From: a virus
IMG/VR virus record: IMGVR_UViG_3300033148_002491
Location: 1-28,495 of that record
Direction: 5' to 3' (one strand)
DNA: 28,495 nucleotides
Shown here: in pieces, positions 14,776 through 22,746 of the stretch
Numbering within the stretch: position 1 is the first letter of the stretch
Layout: each line of letters begins with the position of its first letter
Notes under the pieces: model-generated
Seen by the model: the letters and a program-made list of their open reading frames with translations, nothing else
The model's database searches: none
What the model was told of the DNA's origin: nothing
Program-made: the position numbers and the translations under genes

Positions 14776-16443
14776 ATGGCTGATTCAATAATTTTAAAGA
14801 AATTACCAAACACAAATGTGATTGTCACCAAAGATGGTATTGATATATTGTCCAGGAATCCAGATGCAATTGTTCAAAAGGATGTTTCAAGAAATCAATG
14901 CATTGTGAAACACAAAGACGGCGGTGTGGTTGACACATTTCCGGTTGATGAAGTTGAAAAGGTCATCCGGGCTGATGCCACGGAAATTGCAATTTCTGAT
15001 TTAGACACTTTGTTCACAGAATTGACAGAGAATTTTTTTTTTAAGTTAAGTCCCAAAAATGCAAATCACAGTCACCTTGGAAACTTTGATGACTATGATG
15101 ATTTAACAACGCAATACCCAACTGCAACACTTGGTGATCAAGCATATGTTTTGAATAGTCAAGGAACATCATGGTTGCCTGGTGGTTTGGGGGGGACTTT
15201 TTATTCAAAAGGAATTTATGTTTGGACCGGGGTTTTATGGGATTCAAATCTGGATGATATTTCTGCAGCTTTACAAGATACAATTCCCGTTGAAGATACT
15301 GTTGATCCAACATCAAATGATGATTCAACACAGGGGTATAAAAACGGCAAACATTGGATAAACACCACATCAAAAGAAAGTTTTTATCTTGTTGATAACA
15401 CAGCGGGATCTGCAATTTGGACAAATTCAGCGGTTGATGTTGAAAACCTTCCAATTATTGATTTAACATCTACAGATAATACTTCAACCATTATACAAAG
15501 CACGCCAACAATTTTGAATTGGGATGTTGAAACAGAAAAAGATTCTCCTTTTTCTCATAGCAATACGGTAAACAATAGCAGAATTGTAATTGATGAAGAT
15601 GGTACCTATCAAATTAATGCAAACATCCGTACAACATCAGCAGAGCAAAGGACGCAATTTGTCATAAAAATATTAATAGACGGAGTTGTTCAGTCACAGC
15701 CTTATGGAAGTGCGTATATAAGAAACGCGGGTGCATCCAGTGATTTTTGGACATGTACAGCAACACCATCACCTTTGAAATTGAATTCTGGTCAATATGT
15801 AGAAATTCAAATTCAAATTGAAAGTCAAATAACAAGTGCAGCAACTGGAACATTCCAGGGTTCAGATTCTAGTTTTTCAATAATATCATTAAGTGGGGCA
15901 AAAGGGGAAAAAGGTGACACTGGTTCTGGATCTAATATCATAATTCAAGAAAATGATTCTACTGTTGGAACCGTTGTTGATACTTTGAATTTTGAAGGCG
16001 GGTCAAGCGTTGTTGATGAAGGTAGTGGAAAGGCAACGGTGATTTCAGAAAAATACTATCATGAACGAGATACGAACACAGGCGGGGGGACTGTTGATGC
16101 AGCATTTGACAGTCTGATTGAATGCGTTCCAACTTCAGGAACATTGGAAGTTGAAGTTCCTGAAGATGGTGTGTATATAATAGGGGGGAAAGTAGATATT
16201 GGAACAGACTTAAACAAAGACAATGGTGCCATCCAATTAATGTATGGTATTGATGGGACAATGGGGCCATTATCTGATGCAATATTGAACCAACACGCAA
16301 AAAAGAATAAAAGCAACGGGATCCAGGGCACGTGGGGAAATGTTTCTTTGAATTCTGGTGAAACAATTACTTTATTTTTGAGCACTTTGGATGATTCTGC
16401 TACATGGTTGAATGGTGATATTTGGATTGCAACATGGAAATAA
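14776..16443 (+). CDS. fibre protein with two C1q-like domains and a collagen-like link
   Basis: A 555-residue structural protein. The N-terminal 90 residues (KLPNTNVIVTKDGIDILSRN onward) look like a virion-anchoring part with short beta strands. A jelly-roll-like region (about 235-372) has C1q-type pattern: DGTYQINANIRTT, long strands, then LKLNSGQYVEIQIQIES and FQGSDSSFSIISLSG at its end. A short collagen-like stretch GAKGEKGDTGSG (about 374-386) follows, and a second C1q-like domain (about 425-555) repeats the pattern with EDGVYIIGGKVDI and VSLNSGETITLFL. Such trimeric jelly rolls bind surface sugars or proteins, so this is a probable receptor-binding or decoration fibre. Its location before the sheath gene is unusual for a tail fibre. 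Confidence 0.7.
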   Translation: MADSIILKKLPNTNVIVTKDGIDILSRNPDAIVQKDVSRNQCIVKHKDGGVVDTFPVDEVEKVIRADATEIAISDLDTLFTELTENFFFKLSPKNANHSHLGNFDDYDDLTTQYPTATLGDQAYVLNSQGTSWLPGGLGGTFYSKGIYVWTGVLWDSNLDDISAALQDTIPVEDTVDPTSNDDSTQGYKNGKHWINTTSKESFYLVDNTAGSAIWTNSAVDVENLPIIDLTSTDNTSTIIQSTPTILNWDVETEKDSPFSHSNTVNNSRIVIDEDGTYQINANIRTTSAEQRTQFVIKILIDGVVQSQPYGSAYIRNAGASSDFWTCTATPSPLKLNSGQYVEIQIQIESQITSAATGTFQGSDSSFSIISLSGAKGEKGDTGSGSNIIIQENDSTVGTVVDTLNFEGGSSVVDEGSGKATVISEKYYHERDTNTGGGTVDAAFDSLIECVPTSGTLEVEVPEDGVYIIGGKVDIGTDLNKDNGAIQLMYGIDGTMGPLSDAILNQHAKKNKSNGIQGTWGNVSLNSGETITLFLSTLDDSATWLNGDIWIATWK

Positions 16444-16781
16444 ATGCCTGTATTAATTGCAAATCAAATTGCTGCAAGTTGGAAATTGATCTGACTAAAA
16501 AGGAATTTTTCAATTTAAATAAATTGGGTTTTGGGGGGAATTTGAAAAAAAGATCAACTATTTTTGTTGATCAATATCCTAATTATGCCAACAGGATCTC
16601 ATTTTTGGATAAAATGTACGAAGAAAATCATGCTATTATTTTAAAAAATCAACAAGGATTTTGCCAGTTGCTTAACATGGAAACTAGATTGTGTTCTATT
16701 TATAATGATAGGCCAGAAGTTTGCAAGGTTTATGAAGTTGACGGTGTACGCTGTAAAAAAATAAAAACATGTATAAATTAG
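16434..16781 (+). CDS. YkgJ-like cysteine-cluster metal-binding protein
   Basis: A 115-residue protein with the YkgJ-family (zinc- or iron-chelating) layout. CINCKSNCC (Cys 6, 9, 13, 14) opens the chain, then GFCQLL (Cys77), and CSIYNDRPEVCKVYEVDG (Cys87 and Cys97), ending with Cys107 and Cys113. The family signature is C-x2-C-x2/3-CC plus C-x-I-Y-x-x-R-P-x-x-C, and all parts are present. The biochemical role of the family is poorly known and it is not a standard virion component. It starts at an ATG inside the last codons of the fibre gene and overlaps the next gene by 13 bases. It is strikingly AT-rich relative to its structural neighbours. Confidence 0.75.
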   Translation: MEINACINCKSNCCKLEIDLTKKEFFNLNKLGFGGNLKKRSTIFVDQYPNYANRISFLDKMYEENHAIILKNQQGFCQLLNMETRLCSIYNDRPEVCKVYEVDGVRCKKIKTCIN

Positions 16782-17284
16782 AGATTTTAGAAATAAATGA
16801 ACAGGCTGATCCTAAGTTTTTTTTCCATTGGTTAAAAACAAATTATAAGCCCAATTATATTGGTGGCGCAATGGGTGCAAAAATTGTTTTGAATTTCATG
16901 AATCAACCATCAGCAGAAATTCAAAATGATATAGTTTCATTTTATGAAACGCTCAATTCTGATGATATTTTGGAAGATTACGAAATAATAAAGGAATTTG
17001 AACAGATGAAAGCAGATGGCCAAAATTATTTTTTTGAAGCAAAAGCAAAATATTTTGGTGTAAGATACAAGGATGGAATCCTTTCTGATTCAAATATTAA
17101 TTATTGTTATAATCGATTGGAAAAAGTTGAAAGCAGGTTGAATAATGGTGATTGGAAGCCTGCGTTGTATTATTTAGAACATGAAATTGGCACTGTCACC
17201 CAATTAGATATTGACAACGGATATAGTCAAGAAATTCATGACTATATTGTTCAGGATATGTATAATTATATAAACAATTTGTAA
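16769..17284 (+). CDS. hypothetical protein in accessory cassette
   Basis: A 171-residue, acidic, aromatic-rich, mostly helical protein that I do not recognise. It has a WLKTNYKPNYIGGAMGAKI region near residues 21-40, acidic helices (DDILEDYEIIKEFEQMKADG, about 70-89), and a C-terminal helix rich in Tyr (IVQDMYNYINNL). No signal peptide, membrane span or catalytic motif is evident. The start lies inside the YkgJ-like gene, so the two should be made together and may act together. The next small gene begins six bases after its stop. Confidence 0.6.
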   Translation: MYKLEILEINEQADPKFFFHWLKTNYKPNYIGGAMGAKIVLNFMNQPSAEIQNDIVSFYETLNSDDILEDYEIIKEFEQMKADGQNYFFEAKAKYFGVRYKDGILSDSNINYCYNRLEKVESRLNNGDWKPALYYLEHEIGTVTQLDIDNGYSQEIHDYIVQDMYNYINNL

Positions 17285-17290
17285 TAAATT

Positions 17291-17467
17291 ATGATAAAAA
17301 AAGAAAAAGAAAGTGGATCAATAATAAAAGGACTTTCTGCAATTAAAAAAAAGGAAGAAAATAATTCTGATACCAAAAAAAAAGAAAGGGATTCTGAAAT
17401 AAAAAGAAAGGTGGATAAAAATGGCAAACCGAAAAGGAGACCAGGAAGAAGAAGGGGAAAGGGGTGA
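17291..17467 (+). CDS. 58-residue Lys/Arg-rich protein
   Basis: A short, highly charged protein. The first half alternates Lys and Glu, and the end is an Arg/Gly tail (KPKRRPGRRRGKG) suited to nucleic-acid or acidic-membrane binding. It begins six bases after the preceding stop and its TGA overlaps the GTG start of the next gene (GTGA), so it is probably coupled to the membrane protein. It resembles in character, though not clearly in sequence, the 37-residue basic protein at 5906. No known function. Confidence 0.5.
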   Translation: MIKKEKESGSIIKGLSAIKKKEENNSDTKKKERDSEIKRKVDKNGKPKRRPGRRRGKG

Positions 17468-18183
17468 AAAAAATAATCAAAATAATAGATGAAAATTCAG
17501 TTATTATATATGCATCTTTTATTTTTTTAATAAGAAGTATATGTTTATTTATAGATAATAGCCAAGAACAAATTTTGTCAAATGACATGTATGTTCCTGC
17601 ATTATCTGATTACATTTATTATATATCAGACGCATTTTTGATGGCTTTTATAGGGGTTTTTCTTTACTCCAAGTCAATAAAAAAAATAGCAAGTTTATTT
17701 TCCTTATTGTATATAATTTTTTTATCAACATGCCAAATAATTGATGAAATTTTTTGCATGATAAATTTTCCTTTTGACAAAAATTGGATTGTATATATGC
17801 CTTTTTTAATCAAATTATCTTTATTTATGGAAATATATGTATCAATATTTAAAAAAAGATATGATTGGGAAATGCTAAAATCTGCTGATTATGATCCTGG
17901 AAAAGTTCAAGCAATTTATTCCAAACCTGAAAAAGTATTGCAATTACTTGGTGCCGTTTTTTCTTTCAGCCCAAAATGTTCAGTCAGATACACTTTTGCA
18001 GGAAAAACAATTCGGTTCAAAAAAAATACATCACTACCTGTGTTGGAAGATTTGGTTTTGAAAAAAGGTGAAATAATTGAAAACACTGTTTTTTCCGGTG
18101 ACCATTTTTTTGAAAGATGGGAGAAAATCAAGGATAAAAAATATAATATTCTCAAGTTTAATTGTAGAAGGTTATTGAAATAA
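17464..18183 (+). CDS. membrane protein with possible papain-like C-terminal domain
   Basis: A 239-residue protein starting at GTG. Four hydrophobic segments (about residues 12-30, 48-68, 75-95 and 108-129) make an N-terminal membrane part. After KKRYDWEML a soluble C-terminal domain begins, with SVRYTFAGKTIRF (173-185), LPVLEDLVL (191-199) and the ending YNILKFNCRRLL, where Cys234 sits in an N-C motif as in circularly permuted NlpC/P60 and LRAT-like folds. A His at the usual N-terminal position of that fold is not obvious; the only nearby His is 214. The enzyme idea is therefore tentative. It could act at the host membrane, for example in exclusion or lysis. Confidence 0.55.
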   Translation: MKKIIKIIDENSVIIYASFIFLIRSICLFIDNSQEQILSNDMYVPALSDYIYYISDAFLMAFIGVFLYSKSIKKIASLFSLLYIIFLSTCQIIDEIFCMINFPFDKNWIVYMPFLIKLSLFMEIYVSIFKKRYDWEMLKSADYDPGKVQAIYSKPEKVLQLLGAVFSFSPKCSVRYTFAGKTIRFKKNTSLPVLEDLVLKKGEIIENTVFSGDHFFERWEKIKDKKYNILKFNCRRLLK

Positions 18184-18239
18184 AACAATATTTTTAAACA
18201 TTGTATTGCTCATTATTAAAAAATATTATTAGAAAAAAG

Positions 18240-18247
18240 TATATTTG
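18240..18247 (+). promoter_or_regulatory. -7 box for the tail operon
   Basis: TATATTTG matches TAnnTTTG and lies 21 bases before the ATG of the sheath gene (18269), leaving a short A-rich leader. An out-of-frame ATG at 18261 stops after two further codons. The 55 bases before the box are nearly all A and T and hold no gene; a TTG at normal -33 spacing is not seen. Confidence 0.45.
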
Positions 18248-18268
18248 TTAAATTAAAAAAATGAAAAA

Positions 18269-19798
18269 ATGACATTAAGTACAGCAATTGACATTGATGT
18301 TGTCAGCAGGATAATTGGCTATGAATTGAAAAAAGGTGATTTTTCAACAGTTTCACCCAATCTTCCGCAAAGGATCGCATTGTTAGGTGAAGCAAACACA
18401 GCAAATCAAGGTGCATCAATCACTGATCCACTTGAAAATCCAACACTTCAGGATGTTGGCGTGAAATATGGATATGGATCACCAGTTTACAACATGTATA
18501 GGATATTAAAACCATTGCAAGGTGGCGGTGTTGGTTCGGTTCCTGTTGTAGTATATGCACAAGACGCTGCAGGCGGTTCTGTTGCATCTGTTTTGCAAAT
18601 CACACCAACTGGAACGGCAACAGGAAATGCAACACACACATTGGTGATAAATGGAAGGAGATCAATTGATGGTGGCCGTTATGACATTACTGTTGTGACT
18701 GGTGACACACCAACAACCATCACTGCAAAAATCATTGATACAATCAATGGTGTTTTGGCTGCACCTGTTATTGCATCAGATGCAACAGCAAAGGTGGATT
18801 GCACTGCCAAATGGACTGGATTAACATCTGAAGGAATTAGTATTGAAGTTGACACAAATGATGCTGCAGTTGGTATGGCATATGGTGTTGCATCAACTGC
18901 ATCTGGTGCAGGAACACCAAGCGTGACTGCATCATTAAACATGTTCAATAATGAATGGAACACTTTTGTGTGTAATCCTTACACATTAGTATCAACTTTT
19001 GTTGAATTAGAAGATTTCAACGGGGTTCCAGATCAAACAAATCCTACAGGAAGATATGATGGAAAAATATTCAAACCGTTCATTGCTGTTTATGGTGATT
19101 TATCAGAAGATCCATCAACACTGACTGATGTTGCTGCAAGAAAATCACAGGTGACAAATTCGTGTGCACCTGCACCAAATTCACCAGGACTAGAAATGGA
19201 AGCAGCTGCAAACATGGTGGTTAAGGCTGCAACGGTAGCCAATAACACACCACATTTGGATGTTAATGCACATTTTTATTCTGATATGCCTGTTCCATCT
19301 GATGGTGACATTGGTCCAATGTCAACGCATTCACAAAGGGATATATTGGTAAAAAAGGGAAGTTCAACAGTTGATTTGGTTTCAGGTAGGTATCAAATAC
19401 AAGATTTGGTGACAACATATCATCCAGATGGTGAAGTTCCACCAGCATACAGATATGTAAGAAACTTAAACAATATTGATTTTAACATTAGGTATTCTTA
19501 TTTCTTACAAGAACAAATTCATGTTGTTGATCATGCAATTGCAGCTGATGATGATGTTGTCAGCGCGTCAAATGTGATCAAGCCAAAGCAATGGAAAGCA
19601 TTGGTTGATGATTTGTCAACACAACTTGGAAGGCGTGCATTGATTTCTGATGTTCCTTTCATGCAAGCATCCATTGTGACAGAATTGAATGCTACAAATC
19701 CGGACCGGCTTGACACTACTTTTTCATACAAAAGATCTGGAACAGTGAGAATTGCAAGCACAACTGTGACGGCTGGATTTAATTTTGGTCAGGCTTAA
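18269..19798 (+). CDS. contractile tail sheath protein (Mu gpL-like)
   Basis: A 509-residue sheath subunit whose rings contract to drive the tube through the host envelope. The N-terminal pattern VSRIIGYELKKGDFSTVSPN, then LPQRIALLGEAN, fits Mu gpL-type sheaths. The middle (about 105-225) is a Gly/Ala/Thr-rich beta domain, and PLQGGGVGSVPVVVYAQ is the conserved strand before it. The C-terminal third has the sheath helices (VIKPKQWKALVDDLSTQLGR) and ends with VTAGFNFGQA. Mu gpL is about 495 residues. It is followed by the tube gene, the usual order for this tail class. Confidence 0.88.
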   Translation: MTLSTAIDIDVVSRIIGYELKKGDFSTVSPNLPQRIALLGEANTANQGASITDPLENPTLQDVGVKYGYGSPVYNMYRILKPLQGGGVGSVPVVVYAQDAAGGSVASVLQITPTGTATGNATHTLVINGRRSIDGGRYDITVVTGDTPTTITAKIIDTINGVLAAPVIASDATAKVDCTAKWTGLTSEGISIEVDTNDAAVGMAYGVASTASGAGTPSVTASLNMFNNEWNTFVCNPYTLVSTFVELEDFNGVPDQTNPTGRYDGKIFKPFIAVYGDLSEDPSTLTDVAARKSQVTNSCAPAPNSPGLEMEAAANMVVKAATVANNTPHLDVNAHFYSDMPVPSDGDIGPMSTHSQRDILVKKGSSTVDLVSGRYQIQDLVTTYHPDGEVPPAYRYVRNLNNIDFNIRYSYFLQEQIHVVDHAIAADDDVVSASNVIKPKQWKALVDDLSTQLGRRALISDVPFMQASIVTELNATNPDRLDTTFSYKRSGTVRIASTTVTAGFNFGQA

Positions 19799-19824
19799 TA
19801 TTAATCTTTAAAACTTAAAAAAAT

Positions 19825-20238
19825 ATGGCAAATACAGGTGGCGATATGGTTGAAGTGACATTCAACCATCCAACAAAAGGAACTGGTGTTTTCTTTGTGA
19901 AATCTGCAGAAGATCATGAAAGTGATTTGGGCGGTTACCGTTCAGAAGATGATGACAACATGGTTGACAGCGGTGGTGAAATGATTGACATCATGAAAAG
20001 GGTTCGATGGAAACAATCATTTGTTGCATCATGGGACGCAAACAACCGTGAAGATTTGGAACTTGCTGTTTCACTCTCTTCAGATCCTGAACAGGGTGAT
20101 TGGACATTTTCATTCATTAATGGAACGGTCTACAAAGGAAAAGGAAAACCGGTTGGTGATCTTAAAGGTGCAGGAAGTGCAGCAACATTTCCTTTGGTTA
20201 TTGCCGGGGGTGGTGAACTAAAGAAAATTAGTGGTTAA
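19825..20238 (+). CDS. tail tube protein
   Basis: A 137-residue beta-rich protein right after the sheath gene. It opens with MVEVTFNHPTKGTGVFFVKS, has the polar GGYRSEDDDNMVDSGGEMID loop, and continues with WKQSFVASWDANNREDLEL and WTFSFINGTVYKGKGKPVGD. This last stretch matches the strand-turn-strand G-x-(V/P)-x-G-D pattern of tube proteins, which form the inner tail channel. Size is near Mu gpM (118). The call rests on this pattern and the fixed sheath-tube order. Confidence 0.8.
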   Translation: MANTGGDMVEVTFNHPTKGTGVFFVKSAEDHESDLGGYRSEDDDNMVDSGGEMIDIMKRVRWKQSFVASWDANNREDLELAVSLSSDPEQGDWTFSFINGTVYKGKGKPVGDLKGAGSAATFPLVIAGGGELKKISG

Positions 20239-20264
20239 TTATTAATAAAGGAAAATTTGGTATA

Positions 20265-20672
20265 ATGGGAAAAGTAACACGTGAAATTGCAGAAACAGAG
20301 GTTTTGAAATGGTTGGACTTCAAAAAAGTGGACCAGGAAAAACGATCAGAACAGGAATCTTCAATAAAAACAATGCAAAATGCAATTTTTGAAGGTCATT
20401 TGGTGCTGGATGATAAATTGAATTTTATATACACATTGAAATGGCCACTTGAAGATTCTGAAGGGAAAGTGATGTTGGAAAAATTGACATTCAAACCAAG
20501 AATGAAAACATCAGAGGCTGATTCAAGGTTGAAGCACCTGAAAGATCCATCAAGTTTTGAAACAATTCGTTGTTTCACAGCTGCATTAACATCTGAAAGC
20601 ATGGGATTGCTGAAAGATCTGGATTCTGAAGATACAAGGGTTTCAAATGCAATTTCGGCTTTTTTCCTGTAG
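20265..20672 (+). CDS. tail assembly chaperone (upstream frame)
   Basis: A 135-residue, charged, mostly helical protein between the tube and tape-measure genes, the standard position of tail assembly chaperones. It has an N-terminal helix (EIAETEVLKWLDFKKVDQEK), a strand region (NFIYTLKWPLEDSEGK), and conserved-looking KPRMKTSEADSRL near residues 86-98. It binds and organises the tape measure protein during tail building in related phages. The 3' end carries the slippery heptamer TTTTTTC (20660-20666), so some ribosomes should shift to -1 and make a 191-residue fusion. Confidence 0.75.
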   Translation: MGKVTREIAETEVLKWLDFKKVDQEKRSEQESSIKTMQNAIFEGHLVLDDKLNFIYTLKWPLEDSEGKVMLEKLTFKPRMKTSEADSRLKHLKDPSSFETIRCFTAALTSESMGLLKDLDSEDTRVSNAISAFFL

Positions 20673-20717
20673 ATAGGCGTTCTTTGACTAACATGATAAA
20701 AAGTGTTGTCAGAGAAC
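20660..20717 (+). promoter_or_regulatory. programmed -1 ribosomal frameshift signal
   Basis: The heptamer TTTTTTC (20660-20666) is in the correct register (T TTT TTC) six bases ahead of the TAG stop of the upstream frame. Twelve bases further on, GTTCTTTGAC (20679-20688) can pair with GTCAGAGAAC (20708-20717), ten pairs including one G-U, a downstream stem that would pause the ribosome. The -1 frame stays open to 20839. Such shifts are known between the tail chaperone genes of P2, Mu and lambda. Confidence 0.8.
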
Positions 20718-20839
20718 ATCATTGGATTCCAAATGTTGTTGATGAACTTTATGTTGACAAAATTGATCATCATGGATTGGAATTTTGGTACAATGATATT
20801 GATGAAGTTCAGAAAAAATTGAAGGAAAAAACAAAATGA
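20666..20839 (+). CDS. tail assembly chaperone, -1 frameshift extension (E'/GpE-like)
   Basis: Read after a -1 slip at 20660-20666, this 57-residue extension begins PVDRRSLTNMIKSVV, continues REHHWIPNVVDELYVDKIDH and ends in a charged helix (DEVQKKLKEKTK). It makes a 191-residue fusion with the upstream chaperone. The short H-W-x-P and Glu-rich pattern resembles the small GpE-type second chaperones of P2-like phages, which contact the tape measure. An ATG at 20694 could also start it alone, but it lacks a clear initiation site. Its stop overlaps the tape measure start (ATGA). Confidence 0.75.
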   Translation, partial: PVDRRSLTNMIKSVVREHHWIPNVVDELYVDKIDHHGLEFWYNDIDEVQKKLKEKTK

Positions 20840-22746
20840 GTGCCTTAACAATTCCGAGTGTATTTACAGCCGTTGATAAAATAACTGCCCCAGTTAATAA
20901 GATGGCCAAATCCGTGAAGGGATTCACGGATACTTCTGCAGCTGGTGCATCTAGGTTGAATAGGCGTTTAAGTAGCATCAGCAGCGGCGCGAAAAAAACA
21001 GCACAGGTTTCTGCTGGCATTGGTTTTGCTATCGCTGCACCTTTGGGAATTGCAACAAAATCTGCAATGGATTTTGAACGTCAAATGTCAAATGTTTCAA
21101 CACTAATTGACACGAATAAGGAAAGCATGTCTGATATGAGTCAGGAAGTTTTGAAAATGTCAACAAAACTTCCTGTTGCTCTGGATGATTTAACTGTTTC
21201 GCTTTTTGACATACGTTCTGCAGGTATTCCAGCCAATAAAGCAATGGAAACATTGTCTGCATCAGCAAAATTGGGTGTGGCTGGTATAGGTTCAACGGCT
21301 GAAGCCACAAACATCATGACTTCAGCAATAAATGCATTTGCATCAGAAGGGTTGTCAGCTGCAGAAATACAGGATATTTTATTTAAAACATCAAAGGCTG
21401 GAAAAACAACTATTGGTGCATTGGCGCAAGCATTTGGATCAACCGCGCCAATCATTCAATCAGCTGGTGTGAAATTGGCAGATTTCCAAGCTGCAACTGC
21501 AGCCCTTACAACAGTTGGAACGCCAGCTGCGCAGGCACAAACACAATTAAGGGCTGCAGTTGTGGCATTGCAGAAACCAACCAAGGACATGGAAAAGATT
21601 TTCAAATCCCTTGGGGTTACTTCTGAAAAAGAATTGATTCAAAAATTTGGTGGATTGGGTGGTGCCTTTGTAGAGGTAAACAAAAAAGGGAAAGAACTTG
21701 GTTTAAATCTGGGGAAAGTTTGGAGTTCAACGGAAGCTGGTGCAGCGGTCACATCATTGACAGGTTCAACACAAGAAGCTTATGTGAACACATTGAAAGA
21801 TATGACAACAGGTGCAAATGCAGTTGAAGAGGCTTTCAATAAACAAAACAAAACAGGTGCTGCAGCGGCTCAATTGGCAGAAAACAACATGAAAGCGTTG
21901 ACCATCACCATTGGAACAACTTTGATCCCAATGGTGAACAAGGCGGTCAAGAAAATAATGCCTTTGGTTGAAAGTTTTATGGAGTGGGCCAAAAATAATC
22001 CTAAATTATTAGCAACAATTGTTTCTATTACTGCAGCAATAGGAGCGTTAGCCTTTGTTGTTTCGGGTGTGGCAACAGTTGTTTCTATTGTCACGGGTGT
22101 GATGGCCACATATAGCTTGGTTACTAAAGCAGTTACTGCAGCGACATGGCTATGGACCTCAGCACAAACAGCGCTGACATTTATAATGAATTTGAATCCT
22201 ATTAGTTTGATAATCATTGGAATAATTGCCTTGATTGCTGTTATTACTACAATTATTGTAAAATACAATGAATGGGGTGCTGCATTGACTTTTGTTTTGG
22301 GGCCATTAGGGATGATAATAAATTTAATAATGTCATTCAGAAGGAATTGGGACATGGTTGTTCAGTCATTTAAGGAGGGCGGTATTTTGTCAGGAATGAA
22401 GGCAATTGGAAAAGTTTTGATTGATTCATTATTGATGCCGCTGCAGCAATTATTGGAAATTGTTGGAAGCATACCTGGAATGGACATTGCAACCAAAGGT
22501 GCTGAAGCAATTCAAAGGATGCGTGATGATTTAGGATTGGACGTGGATGCAACAGGTGCTGGTGGTGAAAAAGAAGCACTGAGTGTCAGACAAGCAGAAC
22601 AGGACGGTTTGACAAGCAGGTTGGAAAAAATTACACAAACGAATGTTGGAATAACTGTGAAAGATCCAAATGACAGAACTGATGTTGATGTCAGCGGTGA
22701 ACCAATTCCAGTGATGACAACATCAACAATGGGAATTGCACAATGA
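20836..22746 (+). CDS. tail tape measure protein
   Basis: A 636-residue protein that sets tail length and is later ejected with the DNA. The N-terminal third matches the TP901 core type: KSAMDFERQMSNVSTLI, then LPVALDDLTVSLFDIRSAGI and TSKAGKTTIGALAQAFGSTA. Ala/Gly-rich helices with many Thr/Ser follow. Strongly hydrophobic helices occupy about residues 391-478 (TIVSITAAIGALAFVVSGVA and ISLIIIGIIALIAVITTIIV), likely for membrane insertion at injection. It is short for the family, which suggests a short tail (roughly 1.5 angstrom per residue would give about 95 nm at most). It overlaps both neighbours by ATGA. Confidence 0.88.
   Translation: MSALTIPSVFTAVDKITAPVNKMAKSVKGFTDTSAAGASRLNRRLSSISSGAKKTAQVSAGIGFAIAAPLGIATKSAMDFERQMSNVSTLIDTNKESMSDMSQEVLKMSTKLPVALDDLTVSLFDIRSAGIPANKAMETLSASAKLGVAGIGSTAEATNIMTSAINAFASEGLSAAEIQDILFKTSKAGKTTIGALAQAFGSTAPIIQSAGVKLADFQAATAALTTVGTPAAQAQTQLRAAVVALQKPTKDMEKIFKSLGVTSEKELIQKFGGLGGAFVEVNKKGKELGLNLGKVWSSTEAGAAVTSLTGSTQEAYVNTLKDMTTGANAVEEAFNKQNKTGAAAAQLAENNMKALTITIGTTLIPMVNKAVKKIMPLVESFMEWAKNNPKLLATIVSITAAIGALAFVVSGVATVVSIVTGVMATYSLVTKAVTAATWLWTSAQTALTFIMNLNPISLIIIGIIALIAVITTIIVKYNEWGAALTFVLGPLGMIINLIMSFRRNWDMVVQSFKEGGILSGMKAIGKVLIDSLLMPLQQLLEIVGSIPGMDIATKGAEAIQRMRDDLGLDVDATGAGGEKEALSVRQAEQDGLTSRLEKITQTNVGITVKDPNDRTDVDVSGEPIPVMTTSTMGIAQ

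Noticed and set aside
16373-16380. TATTTTTG box inside the end of the fibre gene, a possible promoter for the YkgJ cassette.
   Set aside because: It lies in coding sequence (Leu-Phe-Leu codons) and such boxes are expected by chance about once per kb here; a TTTG 22 bases upstream is suggestive but not enough.
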